A DNA stretch of 64,000 nucleotides from Anastrepha obliqua. Its lineage: Eukaryota; Arthropoda; Insecta; Diptera; Tephritidae. A program made the translations under genes and the position numbers. The notes below the pieces were generated by a model. The model saw only the letters and a list, made by a program, of their open reading frames with translations, did no database searches and was not told the DNA's origin. Positions within the stretch are counted from its first letter, which is position 1, and every line of letters begins with the position of its first letter. Shown one piece after another: positions 32,944 through 42,101 of this stretch. Location of the stretch: NCBI RefSeq assembly GCF_027943255.1, contig NC_072893.1:43484001-43548000 (forward strand), given 5' to 3'.

Positions 32944-34256
32944 CAGGGTGGCTGATGAATTTTGCTACATTAAGAAACTCAAATAACTTTTTTTTAGTGT
33001 ATGGAATTCATTTATTTTTTTTTCAAGTTGAAGGTCATTAAATTTTATTAAATGTAGCTTAACTAGTTTTAAAAATAATTGAATTTAAATGCCCCCCCAT
33101 GCTCGTTGACACAAGTGCGGCATCTTAGTAAAAAGTTGTTCATTGCTGCTTTGAGAGTTGTGACAGGAATAGCCGCAATTGATGCCCGAATGGATTGTTT
33201 TAGTTCATCCAAATTTGTTGGCTTTGTTTTATAAACTTCTTGTTTACATAAACCCCACAAGAAAAAGTCAGGTGCAGTAAGGTCAGGCGACCTGGGAGGC
33301 CAACGAAATTCGGAGTTTCTTGAAATCAGTTTATTGGGAAATTTTCGTCGCAACTCTGTCATAACAGTCTGGGCTATGTGAGACGTTGCCCCATCTTGTT
33401 GAAACCACACAGAGTTGAAAGGAATTCTCTTTCGGCGTAGTTCTGGATAGAAAAATTCTTTCAGCATTTTCAAATAACGGTCTCCAGTAACCGTAACGGT
33501 GTGACCATTTTCTTCAAAAAAATAAGGCCCGACAATACAGCTTGAAGAAACCGCACACCACACTGTCACGCGAAGAGGATGCAATTCCGTCTCGTGGAGT
33601 ATCTGTGGGTTAGAAGTACTCCATATTCGACAATTTTGTTTGTTCACATTGCCGTTTAAATCGAAATGGGCCTCATCAGACATGAAAAGGCAGTTTAACA
33701 TGTTTTGGTCTTCTTCCACCATTTGCAGGATCTTCTGGCAAAATTCCAAGCGAATCGGCAAGTCTGCTGCATTCAGTTTGTTAACCATTTGAATTTTGTA
33801 GGGAAATAAGTCTAAATCTTTGTGCATTATTGTTTGCAAAGACTGTCGGCTGACACCAAGTTGAGCAGATAAGCTTCTTGTTGAAACCCTTGGATTGCTT
33901 TGTATAGCTGCAGCTACAGCAGCGATCGTTTCCTCCGTCCGAACTGATGGGTTTCGATGATAAGGCCTTCTTGCGACTGTTCCTTGCTCAGCAAAATTAT
34001 TCACCAGTCTCATTATGGTCCATCTGCTCGGGGGATCGCCGCCAAACATCCGCCTGTACTCTCTCTGTACCAAAACTACGGACTCCAGTGCGTGATAGCG
34101 GCGGACTATCCAAATTCTTGTTTGCGTGTCCCAGTTATCCATTTTAATAAATTTTAAAGATCAATCTGCAAATTAAAACAAAAATGGAACAGATAACTTA
34201 AAAAGAAAAAAAGTTATTCAATTTTTTTTTGGTAGCGGCTTTCATCAGTCACCCTA
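32944..34256 (-). mobile_element. DD41D Tc1/mariner element, apparently complete
   Basis: CAGGGTGGCTGATGAATTTT after TA (32942-32943) mirrors the right end (inverse TAGGGTGACTGATGAAAGCC) before TA (34257-34258). The repeats are imperfect over about 60 bp, with GCTAC and AATAACTTTTTTT blocks conserved at matching distances. The 1313-bp element holds one uninterrupted 357-codon ORF on the minus strand. It lies 29 bp from a mariner derivative (32333-32914). It has everything an autonomous element needs, as far as sequence alone can show. Confidence 0.9.
33069..34142 (-). CDS. DD41D (Visitor-like) Tc1/mariner transposase, intact
   Basis: A 357-codon ORF. Residues 1-60 are a first HTH (RRYHALESVVLVQREYRRMF...PPSRWTIMRLVNNF, DUF4817-like). 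Residues 65-125 are a second HTH (VRTEETIAAVAAAIQSNPRVSTRSLSAQLGVSRQSL). The catalytic domain has FMSDEAHFDLNG (Asp156), VNKQNCRIW, VTVWCAV, WFQQDGATSH (Asp250) and WPPRSPDLTAPDFFLWG (Asp292). The 41 residues between Asp250 and Asp292 define the DD41D group. Start and stop fit inside the terminal repeats with short UTRs (114 bp each side). No stop or frameshift is visible. It would cut and paste its own element at TA sites in the nucleus. It is closely similar in domain order to the broken copies at 11163, 37616 and 62143 but belongs to a different terminal-repeat family. Confidence 0.93.
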   Translation of the reverse strand: MDNWDTQTRIWIVRRYHALESVVLVQREYRRMFGGDPPSRWTIMRLVNNFAEQGTVARRPYHRNPSVRTEETIAAVAAAIQSNPRVSTRSLSAQLGVSRQSLQTIMHKDLDLFPYKIQMVNKLNAADLPIRLEFCQKILQMVEEDQNMLNCLFMSDEAHFDLNGNVNKQNCRIWSTSNPQILHETELHPLRVTVWCAVSSSCIVGPYFFEENGHTVTVTGDRYLKMLKEFFYPELRRKRIPFNSVWFQQDGATSHIAQTVMTELRRKFPNKLISRNSEFRWPPRSPDLTAPDFFLWGLCKQEVYKTKPTNLDELKQSIRASIAAIPVTTLKAAMNNFLLRCRTCVNEHGGAFKFNYF

Positions 34257-34258
34257 TA

Positions 34259-34850
34259 TAGTTCACATTCCATTCGCTATATGAGCAGCCTGTACAAGCA
34301 CTGGTAGTAAAATAACTATGCAAAAATGATCCTCGCTGAGACAAGGCCTTGTAATGGAGGAACAGTGAGTTCAGGTACTCGAGCAGACTAACTAAATACT
34401 TATTTCCAATAGAGTTTTCTTATATATAGAAATGCTTTTATTTCTGTCCTTCTGTATTTGCTTTGACTTCACAGCCAAAAAAACAGTGCAACTACGTTGA
34501 AATATATTCAAACTTTGACTTGCATGAACAAATAAAGCGTCGTATGTGATATTTTTAGCCCATTTTGGACCAGTAAGTCCGCAGGAATGGAACTTCGAAA
34601 GGGAGTTTCTAGCCGCGTTCCCGCTGCGCTAAGGCAATCACAAACAGCTGAGAGGATTTCTGTATTGAAGCAGATTTTCCTAGAAACTATTTGCCGCTGG
34701 AAAGCCATTAACATGTGAAGTTCACTCCATTTGACCACAAATTGAAGCAGTAGCTTAGACTCAACAACTTCCAAGGCGCACTATGGGCCAGGAGACCCTT
34801 ATAAGTGGCCAAAATTCATAATTTCCAAAACACCAACAATTTATAACTTT
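34259..34850. other. spacer before the tandem repeat
   Basis: No gene recognised. A short minus-strand ORF (34508-34774) lacks known motifs. Confidence 0.45.
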
Positions 34851-34854
34851 TAAT

Positions 34855-35570
34855 ACCGCTATGTACAGGTTTTGGGGTCTCTGATTACGAATATGAAGTC
34901 AGATTTCAACAATTCAAAATGGCGGATCCAATATGGCGGACATGAAATTTAAAAAATTGGATTTTTTTCACCAAATTTGGTATTTAGGGGTTTTGATGGT
35001 CTCTGATTACGAATATGGAGTCAGATTTCAACAATTCAAAATGGCGGATCCAATATGGCGGACATGAAATTTAAAAAATTGGATTTTTTTCACCAAATTT
35101 GGTATTTAGGGGTTTTGATGGTCTCTGATTACGAATATGAAGTCAGATTTCAACAATTCAAAATGGCGGATCCAATATGGCGGACACAAATTTAAAAAAT
35201 TGGATTTTTTTCACAAAATTTGGTATTTAGGGGTTTTGATGGTCTCTGATTACGAATATGAAATCAGATTTCAACAATTAAAAATGGCGGATCCAATATG
35301 GCGGACATAAATTTTTTAAAATTAATTATTTTTTACCAAACTTAGTATTTAGGGGTTTTTGGGGGCGCTGATTACGAATCTGCTGCCAGATTTTAGAAAT
35401 TAAAAATGTCGAATCCCTTATGCGGACCTTTTTTTTTAAATTTTATCTGATTAATTTGAAACTTGTTACTCGGGCTTTTTTGTATCGCTGTTGACAAATC
35501 TGCAATTAGATTTAAACAATTGAAAATGGTGGATCCAATATGTCAGATAAAGAGACACGCCTGCAGTTAG
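34855..35570. repeat. 122-bp tandem repeat, about six units
   Basis: The marker GTCTCTGATTACGAATATG recurs at 34877, 34999, 35121 and 35243, and in diverged form at about 35365 and 35487, giving a period of 121-122 bp. Each unit contains AAAATGGCGGATCCAATATG and GTATTTAGGGGTTTT. The first four units differ from each other at only a few positions; the last two are strongly decayed. This is a minisatellite-type array. Confidence 0.95.
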
Positions 35571-35913
35571 CCTACATAATAAGTTGTAGTTTCCGGAATC
35601 TACCACGAGGAGGTTACAGTGCGACTTCAGACTCCTTCTGTTTTTTTTTTATTTTTTGTTGTTTTAATATAAATTTTTTTTAAGTTTTTAAATATTATTT
35701 TATTGGTTTTTATTTTTTTTATAAATTTTTTTAAAAATAGGTAAATACTAATTGCTTGCTCTACGAGGTCAAATATCGTCATTTACATCAGATTGTGAGT
35801 CTTCTTCCTCGGATAATTCTATGTCGTCTAAATATAAGATTTTTTCCGTATTTTAATATTTTCATTACGACAAAACTGTAATAATAATATTGCTACTTTT
35901 GAGTACATTTTAA

Positions 35914-36785
35914 TTACATTGTAAGTTTTAGCAATTTACATCCATTTTTATGTTTCAATTTCTTTAAAAATTTAGTCATTATATCTGCTGCATTTGCATC
36001 AGAATTTACAAAATGTACCTCGATTTCGCCCTTTTCAAACAACTCACGGACGTAATGAAATCTTAAATCTATGTGTTTACTGCGCTTGTGCACCATTGGG
36101 TTCTTCAGCAAAAATTGTGCACTTTGATTATCGCAATGCATGTTCGTAGGTTCATTTACGTATCCGTCATACCCCATTTCACGCAACAACGCTCGAAGAA
36201 AAACAACATCTTTTGCGCCTTGACATAGAGCTACATATATATTCTGCATCCATTGTACTGAGGGCAACGATAGACTGCTTTTTTGCTTCCCAAGAAACCA
36301 GACCATCAGACATGAATACTACGTAACCGCTGTATGATTTGCGATCAGATACGTCACCAGCCCAGTCGGAATCTGTGTAGCACACCAAATTTTCGCCAGT
36401 AGATGAATAAGTTATTTTCGCTGCTGAACTCTGCTTCAAATATCGTAACACGTGCTTGGCAGCTTTAAAATGTTCTTCATGTGGGTGATTATTAAATTGT
36501 GATAATTTAGATACAACATGGGCGATATCTGGCCTAGATATTACCGCCAGGTACATCAACCCTCCGATTAAACTTTGGTATCGCATCGCGTCAATATCTT
36601 TACACTGCTTCTCACACTTCTTGAGTACCGTGCCATCAACCCAAGGTGTAGTTGCCGACTTGCATGAGTCCATTCCCCATGTTTTAAGAAGTTGATTCAC
36701 ATAATGCTCTTGATGAATTGATATTGTGCCAGTAGATGCATCCCTCTCTATTTCCATACCTAAATAAAACGATACCGGCCCTTAA
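35914..36785 (-). pseudogene. Ty1/copia pol fragment (RT end and RNase H)
   Basis: The minus strand starts at GPVSFYLGMEIERD (RT end) and continues HQEHYVNQLLKTWGM, YQSLIGGLMYLAVISRPDIAHVVSKLSQF, LRYLKQSS, CYTDSDWAGDVSDRKSYSGYVVFM, VSWEAKKQSIVALSTMDAEY (RNase H). After a shift near 36240 it reads YVALCQGAKDVVFLRALLREMGY, HCDNQSAQFLLKNPMVHKRSKHIDLRFHYVRE and VNSDANAADIMTKFL, with a stop at 35914. These are standard copia C-terminal blocks. One frameshift is present and no LTR was seen on either side, so it is a truncated fragment. Confidence 0.92.
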
Positions 36786-36789
36786 TAAG

Positions 36790-37585
36790 TTAAAATTGTG
36801 TGACTCTTAATACTTGGTTAACTTTTTACACCCTATTGGCAAATGATTGATATACAGTCAACTCGCGCATAGATCAGTAAACTTCATTTTTTTTAAAAGA
36901 AAATGAAAAACCGCAGCAAACCGCACCTTTAGCTTGTTACATATGAACTACTGAAGACGTTAATGTAAAGAAATTGTTTATAGCTTCTGGAGTTTTGCGC
37001 AAGGCTCAATCGGCGTATTAACAAGTAGTAAAAAAAAACAAAATTTTTCACAATTATTCTCAATATTTCTAACATCAGATTTATTTTTTCAGCTATTGAC
37101 TATTTTCACATACTACATGATTGCAACTAATGAGAAAATGCAATATAATTAATGACAAATACTACATTTCAGTAAAACAGTGACAGTTTAGAACAATAGC
37201 TATATGGTGATCATTTAAGCCTTACACTTATATTAACTTATATTACAAGCTTAAATATTTCATTAAAACTTATAACATTTACAAAATAACTACTTTCACT
37301 TATCTATATTATGATACTATATTGCATTTTGAAAAATCTTTCAATGACTTTTGGCCAAATTTTTTGGTCTTGTGGCCCATAGTGAGGCGTTGATTTGGTT
37401 TGATTCACAAGCATTTAGAGAAAATTATTAGGAAATATTTATAAATAAGCAACAAAGTTTCTAGGCTCAAAAATTGCTACCGCAGAGTTAGTGTTTAAAT
37501 CTGAATTAAAACTTTTTTATGTATATTTTATTCTCGTGTGTGAAATCTATATTGGATAATCGTTTCAACCTTTTTGTTAACGTTA
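36790..37585. other. AT-rich spacer
   Basis: No coding or repeat signal recognised; AT-rich throughout. Confidence 0.5.
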
Positions 37586-37615
37586 TAAAGGGTTTTCCAA
37601 TAACAGGTGTTATAG

Positions 37616-38038
37616 GTGAATGGATTGCGCTATCGAGAGATGATTAATGATTTTTTATGGCCGGAATTGGATGGTATTGATCTGGACAACGTTTATTTTC
37701 AACAAGACGGCGCTACGTGCCACACAAGCAACGAAGCTATTGATCTTTTAGGGGAAAAGTTTCCGGGCCGTGTTATCTCTCGAAGAGGTGATCACAATTG
37801 GCCACCGAGATCTTGTGATTTAACACCTTGTGACTTTTTTCTTTGGGGCCACGTGAAAAAGAAGGTATACGCCAACAGCCCAGGGTTGAGTCAAGACCTC
37901 AAAGATGGAATTCGTGAGGCTATTGAGGACATAGGACAGCCATTGTGCAATTCGGTTATGGAAAATTTCATGAAAAGGATATTGTCCTGTAAGCGCGGTC
38001 ATGGTGGTCATTTGCCTGATGTTATTTTCCACTATTAA
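37616..38038 (+). pseudogene. DD41D transposase, C-terminal half
   Basis: A 140-codon ORF from MNGLRYREMINDF to the stop after GGHLPDVIFHY. It contains YFQQDGATCHTS (second catalytic Asp) and WPPRSCDLTPCDFFLWG (third Asp, 41 residues apart). The first catalytic Asp and both HTHs are missing: the sequence goes from the left terminal repeat directly into the V-N-G-x-R-Y-R-x-M-I block. The gene ends 7 bp before the SINE insertion. Confidence 0.92.
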
Positions 38039-38045
38039 CCGCCTA

Positions 38046-38340
38046 GCCGGATGGGTTGGTGCGGAATTCACTGAGAGGTCGTTGGTTCGAATCTCGGTAA
38101 AAGCAAAATTTATAAAAACATTTTTCTAATAGCGGTCGCTCCTCGGCAGGCAATGGCAAACCTCCGAGTGTATTTCTGCAATGAAAAAGCTCTTCATAAA
38201 AATATCTGCCGTTTGGAGTCGGCTTGAAACTGTAGGTCCCTCCATTTGTGGAACAACATCAAGACGCACACTACAAATAGGAGGAGGAGCTCGGCCAAAC
38301 ACCTAACAGAAGTGTACGCGCCAATTATTTATTTATTTTT
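38046..38340 (+). mobile_element. tRNA-derived SINE, family A, inserted in the DD41D element
   Basis: The head TAGCCGGATGGGTTGGTGCGG overlaps the target site. A short deletion removes part of the head (GTGCGGAATTCACTGAGAGG), the B-box GGTTCGAATCTC is at about 38083, and the full body follows to GTACGCGCCAATTATTTATTT. Its T-rich tail is continued by the Helentron-like element at 38341. The 11-bp target duplication TTAACCGCCTA lies outside both. Confidence 0.93.
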
Positions 38341-38490
38341 TTGAAGTGAAAACTTCTTTAGCATCGTTGGGAATGATTTCAGACTCGATGAAACGAAAAA
38401 AGCGACACTCTTGGCTACGAAGCGTTATATTATATGTTGATATAAACGTAGCGACGAACTAAATAACTTTTAGGCCAGCGCCGACAGCAT

Positions 38491-38555
38491 GGCGCGATAG
38501 CCGAACGGCTAGCAATGTGAGCTTCCGATCCAAAATCCTTGGTTCGAATCACAAG
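38491..38555 (+). repeat. tRNA-like sequence (SINE head or tRNA pseudogene)
   Basis: A-box TAGCCGAACGG (38498-38508) and B-box GGTTCGAATCA (38541-38551) are spaced as in a tRNA, but the acceptor ends do not pair and no mature 3' end is seen. It is followed by an A-run and T-rich DNA. It is a different tRNA relative from the family A head. Confidence 0.65.
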
Positions 38556-38598
38556 AAAAAAAATTTTTTATACAGTTATTTTATTTTATTTTATGATA

Positions 38599-38740
38599 TG
38601 TTTATGAGGAGCTTTTTTTCATGGCAGAAATACACTCGGTGTTTTGCCATTGCCTGCTAATGGCATGAGATTCGAACTGACGTTCTCTCTGTGAATTCTG
38701 AATAGTAGTCACGCACCAACCCATTCGGCTACGGCGTTCG
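38599..38740 (-). mobile_element. tRNA-derived SINE, family A (internally deleted, minus strand)
   Basis: On the plus strand ATGAGGAGCTTTTTTTCATGGC, ACTCGG-GTTTTGCCATTGCCTGC, then GAGATTCGAACTGACG and CGCACCAACCCATTCGGCTACGGC: 3' body piece joined to the inverted tRNA head. It lies inside the Helentron-like element. Confidence 0.88.
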
Positions 38741-38867
38741 TTTAATTTTACTGATGCAAAAATGAGGAAAAATATATGAATAAAGTTTGCTTACTGTTTA
38801 CACATTTTCCAAAGGTGACGGAGAACCAAAAAAAAAGTCGATTTTCAAACAAATACGAGTGCATATG

Positions 38868-38982
38868 TGTAATTGTGTTAGAGTTTCGGTCACGCCCCAG
38901 CAAAACCTGCGTGCATATGTGTTTGTAACATTCAAAAAAATGTAATTGTGTTAGAGTTTCGGTCACGCAGGTTTTGCTGGGG
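38868..38982. repeat. direct repeat plus 19-bp perfect inverted repeat
   Basis: TGTAATTGTGTTAGAGTTTC...CACGC occurs at 38868-38895 and again at 38941-38968 (28 bp, exact). CCCCAGCAAAACCTGCGTG (38895-38913) is the exact inverse of 38964-38982. The two patterns overlap, as expected from a local inverted duplication. Confidence 0.95.
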
Positions 38983-39055
38983 ACGCTCATAATAGCAACC
39001 GCGTGTGTATTTTTATATTCGTAAATATTTTCATTTTTAAATATTTACCGCAATT

Positions 39056-39457
39056 ATGCCGAAAAATAATGCAGACAAGTGCCGTGAATATCGACAGAAA
39101 AAAAAATCAATAAATAGCATCACGGAATTCATTCACGAAAATTTAATAAAGTATACACCAGAAGTATCGCGGATACTTAGAAAAGATTACAATAAAGTTC
39201 CAATGATTTTAAGTGGCGATTTTAACGTAAATTTTGCATTGGACACAGCGGTTCCTTTAATTGACGTTCTCAATACAACATTCAATTTAAAAATGTGTAA
39301 CAATCGCACTGAATCGACAACACGATCAAAAACAACCATTGACGCGGTATTTCAAAGATATGTTGACAACATCGAAACCAAAGCATTTGTATCATATTTT
39401 AGCTATCATAAGCCACTCGTATCATTTGTTGAAATTGAAAACATTGAGGATGAATAA
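39056..39457 (+). CDS. 133-aa ORF: Helitron-type N-terminus joined to endonuclease-like C-terminus
   Basis: Complete ORF with start and stop. Residues 1-18 (MPKNNADKCREYRQKKK) resemble the N-A-E-R-x-R-E-Y-R motif at the start of insect Helitron/Helentron Rep-helicases. Residues 40-133 carry VPMILSGDFNVNFA, STTRSKTTIDAVFQRYV and VSYFSYHKPLVSFVE: the GDFN and T-x-D-x-V/I-F blocks of exonuclease-endonuclease-phosphatase folds, with SYHKP in place of the catalytic SDHxP. Such an endonuclease follows the helicase in Helentrons. The middle (Rep and helicase, over 1000 codons) is absent, so this looks like an internal deletion that happened to keep frame. It is preceded by an AT-rich leader with no obvious promoter. 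Function, if any, is unknown. Confidence 0.7.
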   Translation: MPKNNADKCREYRQKKKSINSITEFIHENLIKYTPEVSRILRKDYNKVPMILSGDFNVNFALDTAVPLIDVLNTTFNLKMCNNRTESTTRSKTTIDAVFQRYVDNIETKAFVSYFSYHKPLVSFVEIENIEDE

Positions 39458-39734
39458 TAATGATGAAAATGAAGAAAATAAAATATGAACTTTATAGCAA
39501 TATTATAAGGAACCTATAATTATCCCGCTCCTAATGCTGCTTTCGTATCATTCTCTCTCAGTTTGTTTTACGGAAGGTTTCACTTCTATCGCGTCTAACC
39601 GTTAGACTGGTATTTTTTTTTTTAACCGCCTACCTTCCTCTTTATAATGAAAAAAACATCCGATAATTTATACTAAAAAAAATTGCATTTTTCTTTGCAT
39701 ATAAAATAACAGCTGTTATTAAAAAACCCTTTAT

Positions 39735-40585
39735 AAGGCGGCAAAAAAAGACAATTTTTTTAACTAAATTTTTCACAAAATAAAAATAAAAAAGTTTCGG
39801 GAGATGGAAATCTTTAGTTTGTAATTTAAGCACTCTATTGCTTGTCTGTTTGTATACCGGAGCTGTCTAGTCCACAAGTGACAAATATGATTGACGTACG
39901 ATGCCACTTTTAAAAATTATAAATTTTTCCGGTAGGATGACTAATTATATTATTTCCATCTCAAACATACATCCGTACTTTCTGGTTCTAAGTCAAATCA
40001 CACGCATAATGGAATTTTTTGATATTTTCTACCTCAGCACCACCTGACGCCTAAAACCGAATCATAAAGAGGGTATTATTACAATTATTAGTCATTATTG
40101 CGCCGGCTTAGGCCGCATAGTGCCGAAACAAATGTATGCCAATGTTACCTACTTCACGCTTTCATCTTAATTTGAGTATATGAGAGAGATTCCTCAAGCT
40201 TTAAAAATTCCTCATTAAGCCTACGTCGGCAAGATCCTTAGGGTGCTTCTGCGGTGCGATCAAATGCAGCGTCATTCTGTTTATGTCCATCGCCGGCTTA
40301 CCACTTCCATTTTCGTTGTCCTAATTTTTATTGGTTTTTGTCCGCTTCGATGAAGGAGTTGTTTGCTCAAAATCCAGTTGTCGGGCCACCAGATAAGGAG
40401 GATAGTTCTAAGATATCGTTTCACAAACGTGTGCAACTTCCGCATCGCTAATAAAGGCGTTAGTCCCTGTTGATTGCCATAGCTGTCTTGTGAAGCTCTT
40501 TTGGAGCAAGCTGTTCATTTCCAGGGACTTAGTTTTAGCGACATTGATTCGCAGTCTTACATTTTTGGTTGAGTCATTAAAGTGT
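39735..40585. other. spacer, no recognised gene
   Basis: No recognised element. The ORF at 40254-40451 has no motif. Confidence 0.45.
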
Positions 40586-40589
40586 CCCG

Positions 40590-40945
40590 CGCATTTTGCT
40601 AAGATCAGCTTTCACATCTTCTAGCCACCTTTTTCTCGGGCGTCCACTTTTTTGTCTGCGATTGGGCGAAGATCTAGTGCCTTTCTCGTTGATCACTCCC
40701 TTGGCATTCTAACCACATGTTCCAGCCATATAAGTCGTTGAGACTAAATAAATCTTATTATACATTAACTATGTCTTCCAGTTCGGCATTGTGCCTAATG
40801 CGATAATTGCCATCTGCCAGTCTAAGCGGACCATAGATCTTTCGGAGCACTCTTCTTTCAAATCACATTAGCTGTTTTGTCTCGTTAGTTTTCAGCGTCC
40901 ACAGTTCACAGCCATAAGTAAGCACAAGTCGTAGCAGGGCTTTAT
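40590..40945 (-). pseudogene. RTE/CR1-type LINE, RT C-terminal fragment
   Basis: On the minus strand: LYKALLRLVLTYGCELWTLKTNETKQLM, then past a stop FERRVLRKIYGPLRLADGNYRIRHNAELEDIV, and in a later frame EHVVRMPRE and RRWLEDVKADL. Same block order as 12276-12850 but a different family. Confidence 0.82.
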
Positions 40946-41002
40946 ACAGGTACGTTCATAATTTTTGCTCACGAGGGTGGCCCATATTTTAGATCTGAGC
41001 TA

Positions 41003-42101
41003 TCGGTCAGGCCATAGGTTCGTGCGCATTTTACCCATAATTTCACTTTTGTGCGACTTTTGCATACAAAAAATTATTCGCGGAATATAACGGAACTATT
41101 TATTTCTTTATAAAAGTGGTAAAAATGCAACAACTGCTGCTGCAGAAATAAACGCTGTTCACGGAGAGGATACTGTTTATATAAAGATTGCGCAAAAGTG
41201 GTTTTGAAAATTCCGAAGTGGTAACTGCGACGTGGAGGATGTCCCGCGCGCTGGTCATCCTGAAGTCTTTAACTACGACGCCTTGCTCGAAATCGTGGAA
41301 GCTGAGCCAAATTTCACAGTCGATATGATAGCTCAGAGGTTAAATTCATCGCATGCAACAGTTCACAGGCACTTGGTTCAGTTGGGAAAGGTTTCAAAGC
41401 GGGAAAAATGGGTTCCGCATAGACTTTCCGTCGCCAACCTTCAGCAGAGAGTGAATGTGTGTTCTCAGCTGCTGCAATGGCTTGAAAATGAAAGTTTCTT
41501 CAACCGTATCATTACTGGCGGGAAAAATGGGTCCTTTACAATAATCCTGTTTGCGAACGCCAATGGTTAGATACAGATGAAACACCAGAACCGACCCCTA
41601 GAGATGGCCTTCACCCCAATTAGATTCTCCTGTCTATTTGGTGGGATATGGCCGGTATTATTTATTATGAACTTCTGGAACCAAACCAGACGATAACTGC
41701 TGATTGTTATTCCCATCAGCTATCAAACCTGAATGAGGCACTTAACAAAAATTGACCGCTTTTAGTGAATAGACGCAAAGTTTTGTTTCACCACGACAAC
41801 GCAAGACCTCATACAGCAAGGCAAGCTGAACGAGCTCGGATGGGAGCTAATGCCGCATCCACCATACTCTCCGGATATTGCACCTTGTGATTATCACCAA
41901 AAGGGATATCGAAGCGTATTTTGGCTCCAAGGACAAACAATTTTTCGAGCAGGGAATTAAAAAAATACCTAAACGTTGGAAAAGCATTGTACTCGTATAT
42001 AATGAAGGAAAATATATCATTGATTAATAAATACTTTAAACATCTTTTTTATTAATTTTAAAACCACCTTTCAAAAACGCACGAACTTGTGGAATAATCA
42101 T
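41003..42101 (+). mobile_element. mariner (mellifera-like), degraded copy
   Basis: The left end TCGGTCAGGCCATAGGTTCG follows TA; the right end CGCACGAACTTGTGGAATA is a partial inverse. The same family as 58819-59562 (shared ATAATTTCACTTTTGT-CGA, TTGCATACAAAAAATTATTC, GGTAAAAATGCAACAACTG-TGCTGCAG). The pseudogene spans 41105-42027. Confidence 0.82.
41105..42027 (+). pseudogene. mariner transposase pseudogene
   Basis: The start codon region is deleted. The frame begins YKSGKNATTAAAEINAVHGED, has an internal stop after QKW, then FRSGNCDVEDVPRAGHPE, FTVDMIAQRLNSSHATVHRHLVQLGKVSKREKWVPHRLS, IITGGKNG (first catalytic block, frame lost and the Asp changed), SIWWDMAGIIYYELLEPNQTIT, KVLFHHDNARPHT (second Asp) and, after deletion, HPPYSPDIAPCDY (third Asp region). 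It ends EGKYIID at 42025-42027. At least three frameshifts and several stops. Confidence 0.88.

Larger units (their letters stand above)
38341..39612 (+). mobile_element. Helentron-like element inserted in the SINE tail
   Basis: The left end TTGAAGTGAAAACTTCTTTA contains a small hairpin (GAAGT...ACTTC). Near the right end GGTTTCACTTCTATCGCG (39576-39593) is inverted relative to the left GAAGTGAAA. A short hairpin GTCTAACCGTTAGAC and GGTA plus a T-run follow. Subterminal inverted repeats, a 3' hairpin and insertion between T residues without target duplication are the known Helentron pattern. The same left and right terminal words occur at 49155-49893 and 52841-53439. It carries the ORF at 39056-39457 and a nested tRNA-like/SINE piece. 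Confidence 0.72.
37588..39731 (+). mobile_element. DD41D element split by a SINE plus Helentron-like insertion
   Basis: The left end AAGGGTTTTCCAATAACAGG follows TA (37586-37587). The right end ...AACAGCTGTTATTAAAAAAC-CCTT precedes TA (39732-39733). The two halves (37588-38045 and 39622-39731) are separated by about 1.58 kb of inserted DNA bounded by the direct repeat TTAACCGCCTA (38035-38045 and 39622-39632). The fragment at 48749-48920 shows the same family uninterrupted at this point (GTTAATAGTGG... on its strand), confirming the reconstruction. Internally the element already lacked its N-terminal coding half before being hit. Confidence 0.9.

Noticed and set aside
34855..35570. CRISPR-like array
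   Set aside because: The whole 122-bp unit repeats without unique spacers; it is a tandem repeat in a eukaryotic setting.
35914..36785. Complete copia element
   Set aside because: Only the RT end and RNase H are present, with a frameshift and no LTR seen on either side.
38491..38555. Functional tRNA gene
   Set aside because: A- and B-box words are present, but the ends do not form an acceptor stem and it lies in a mobile element next to SINE pieces.
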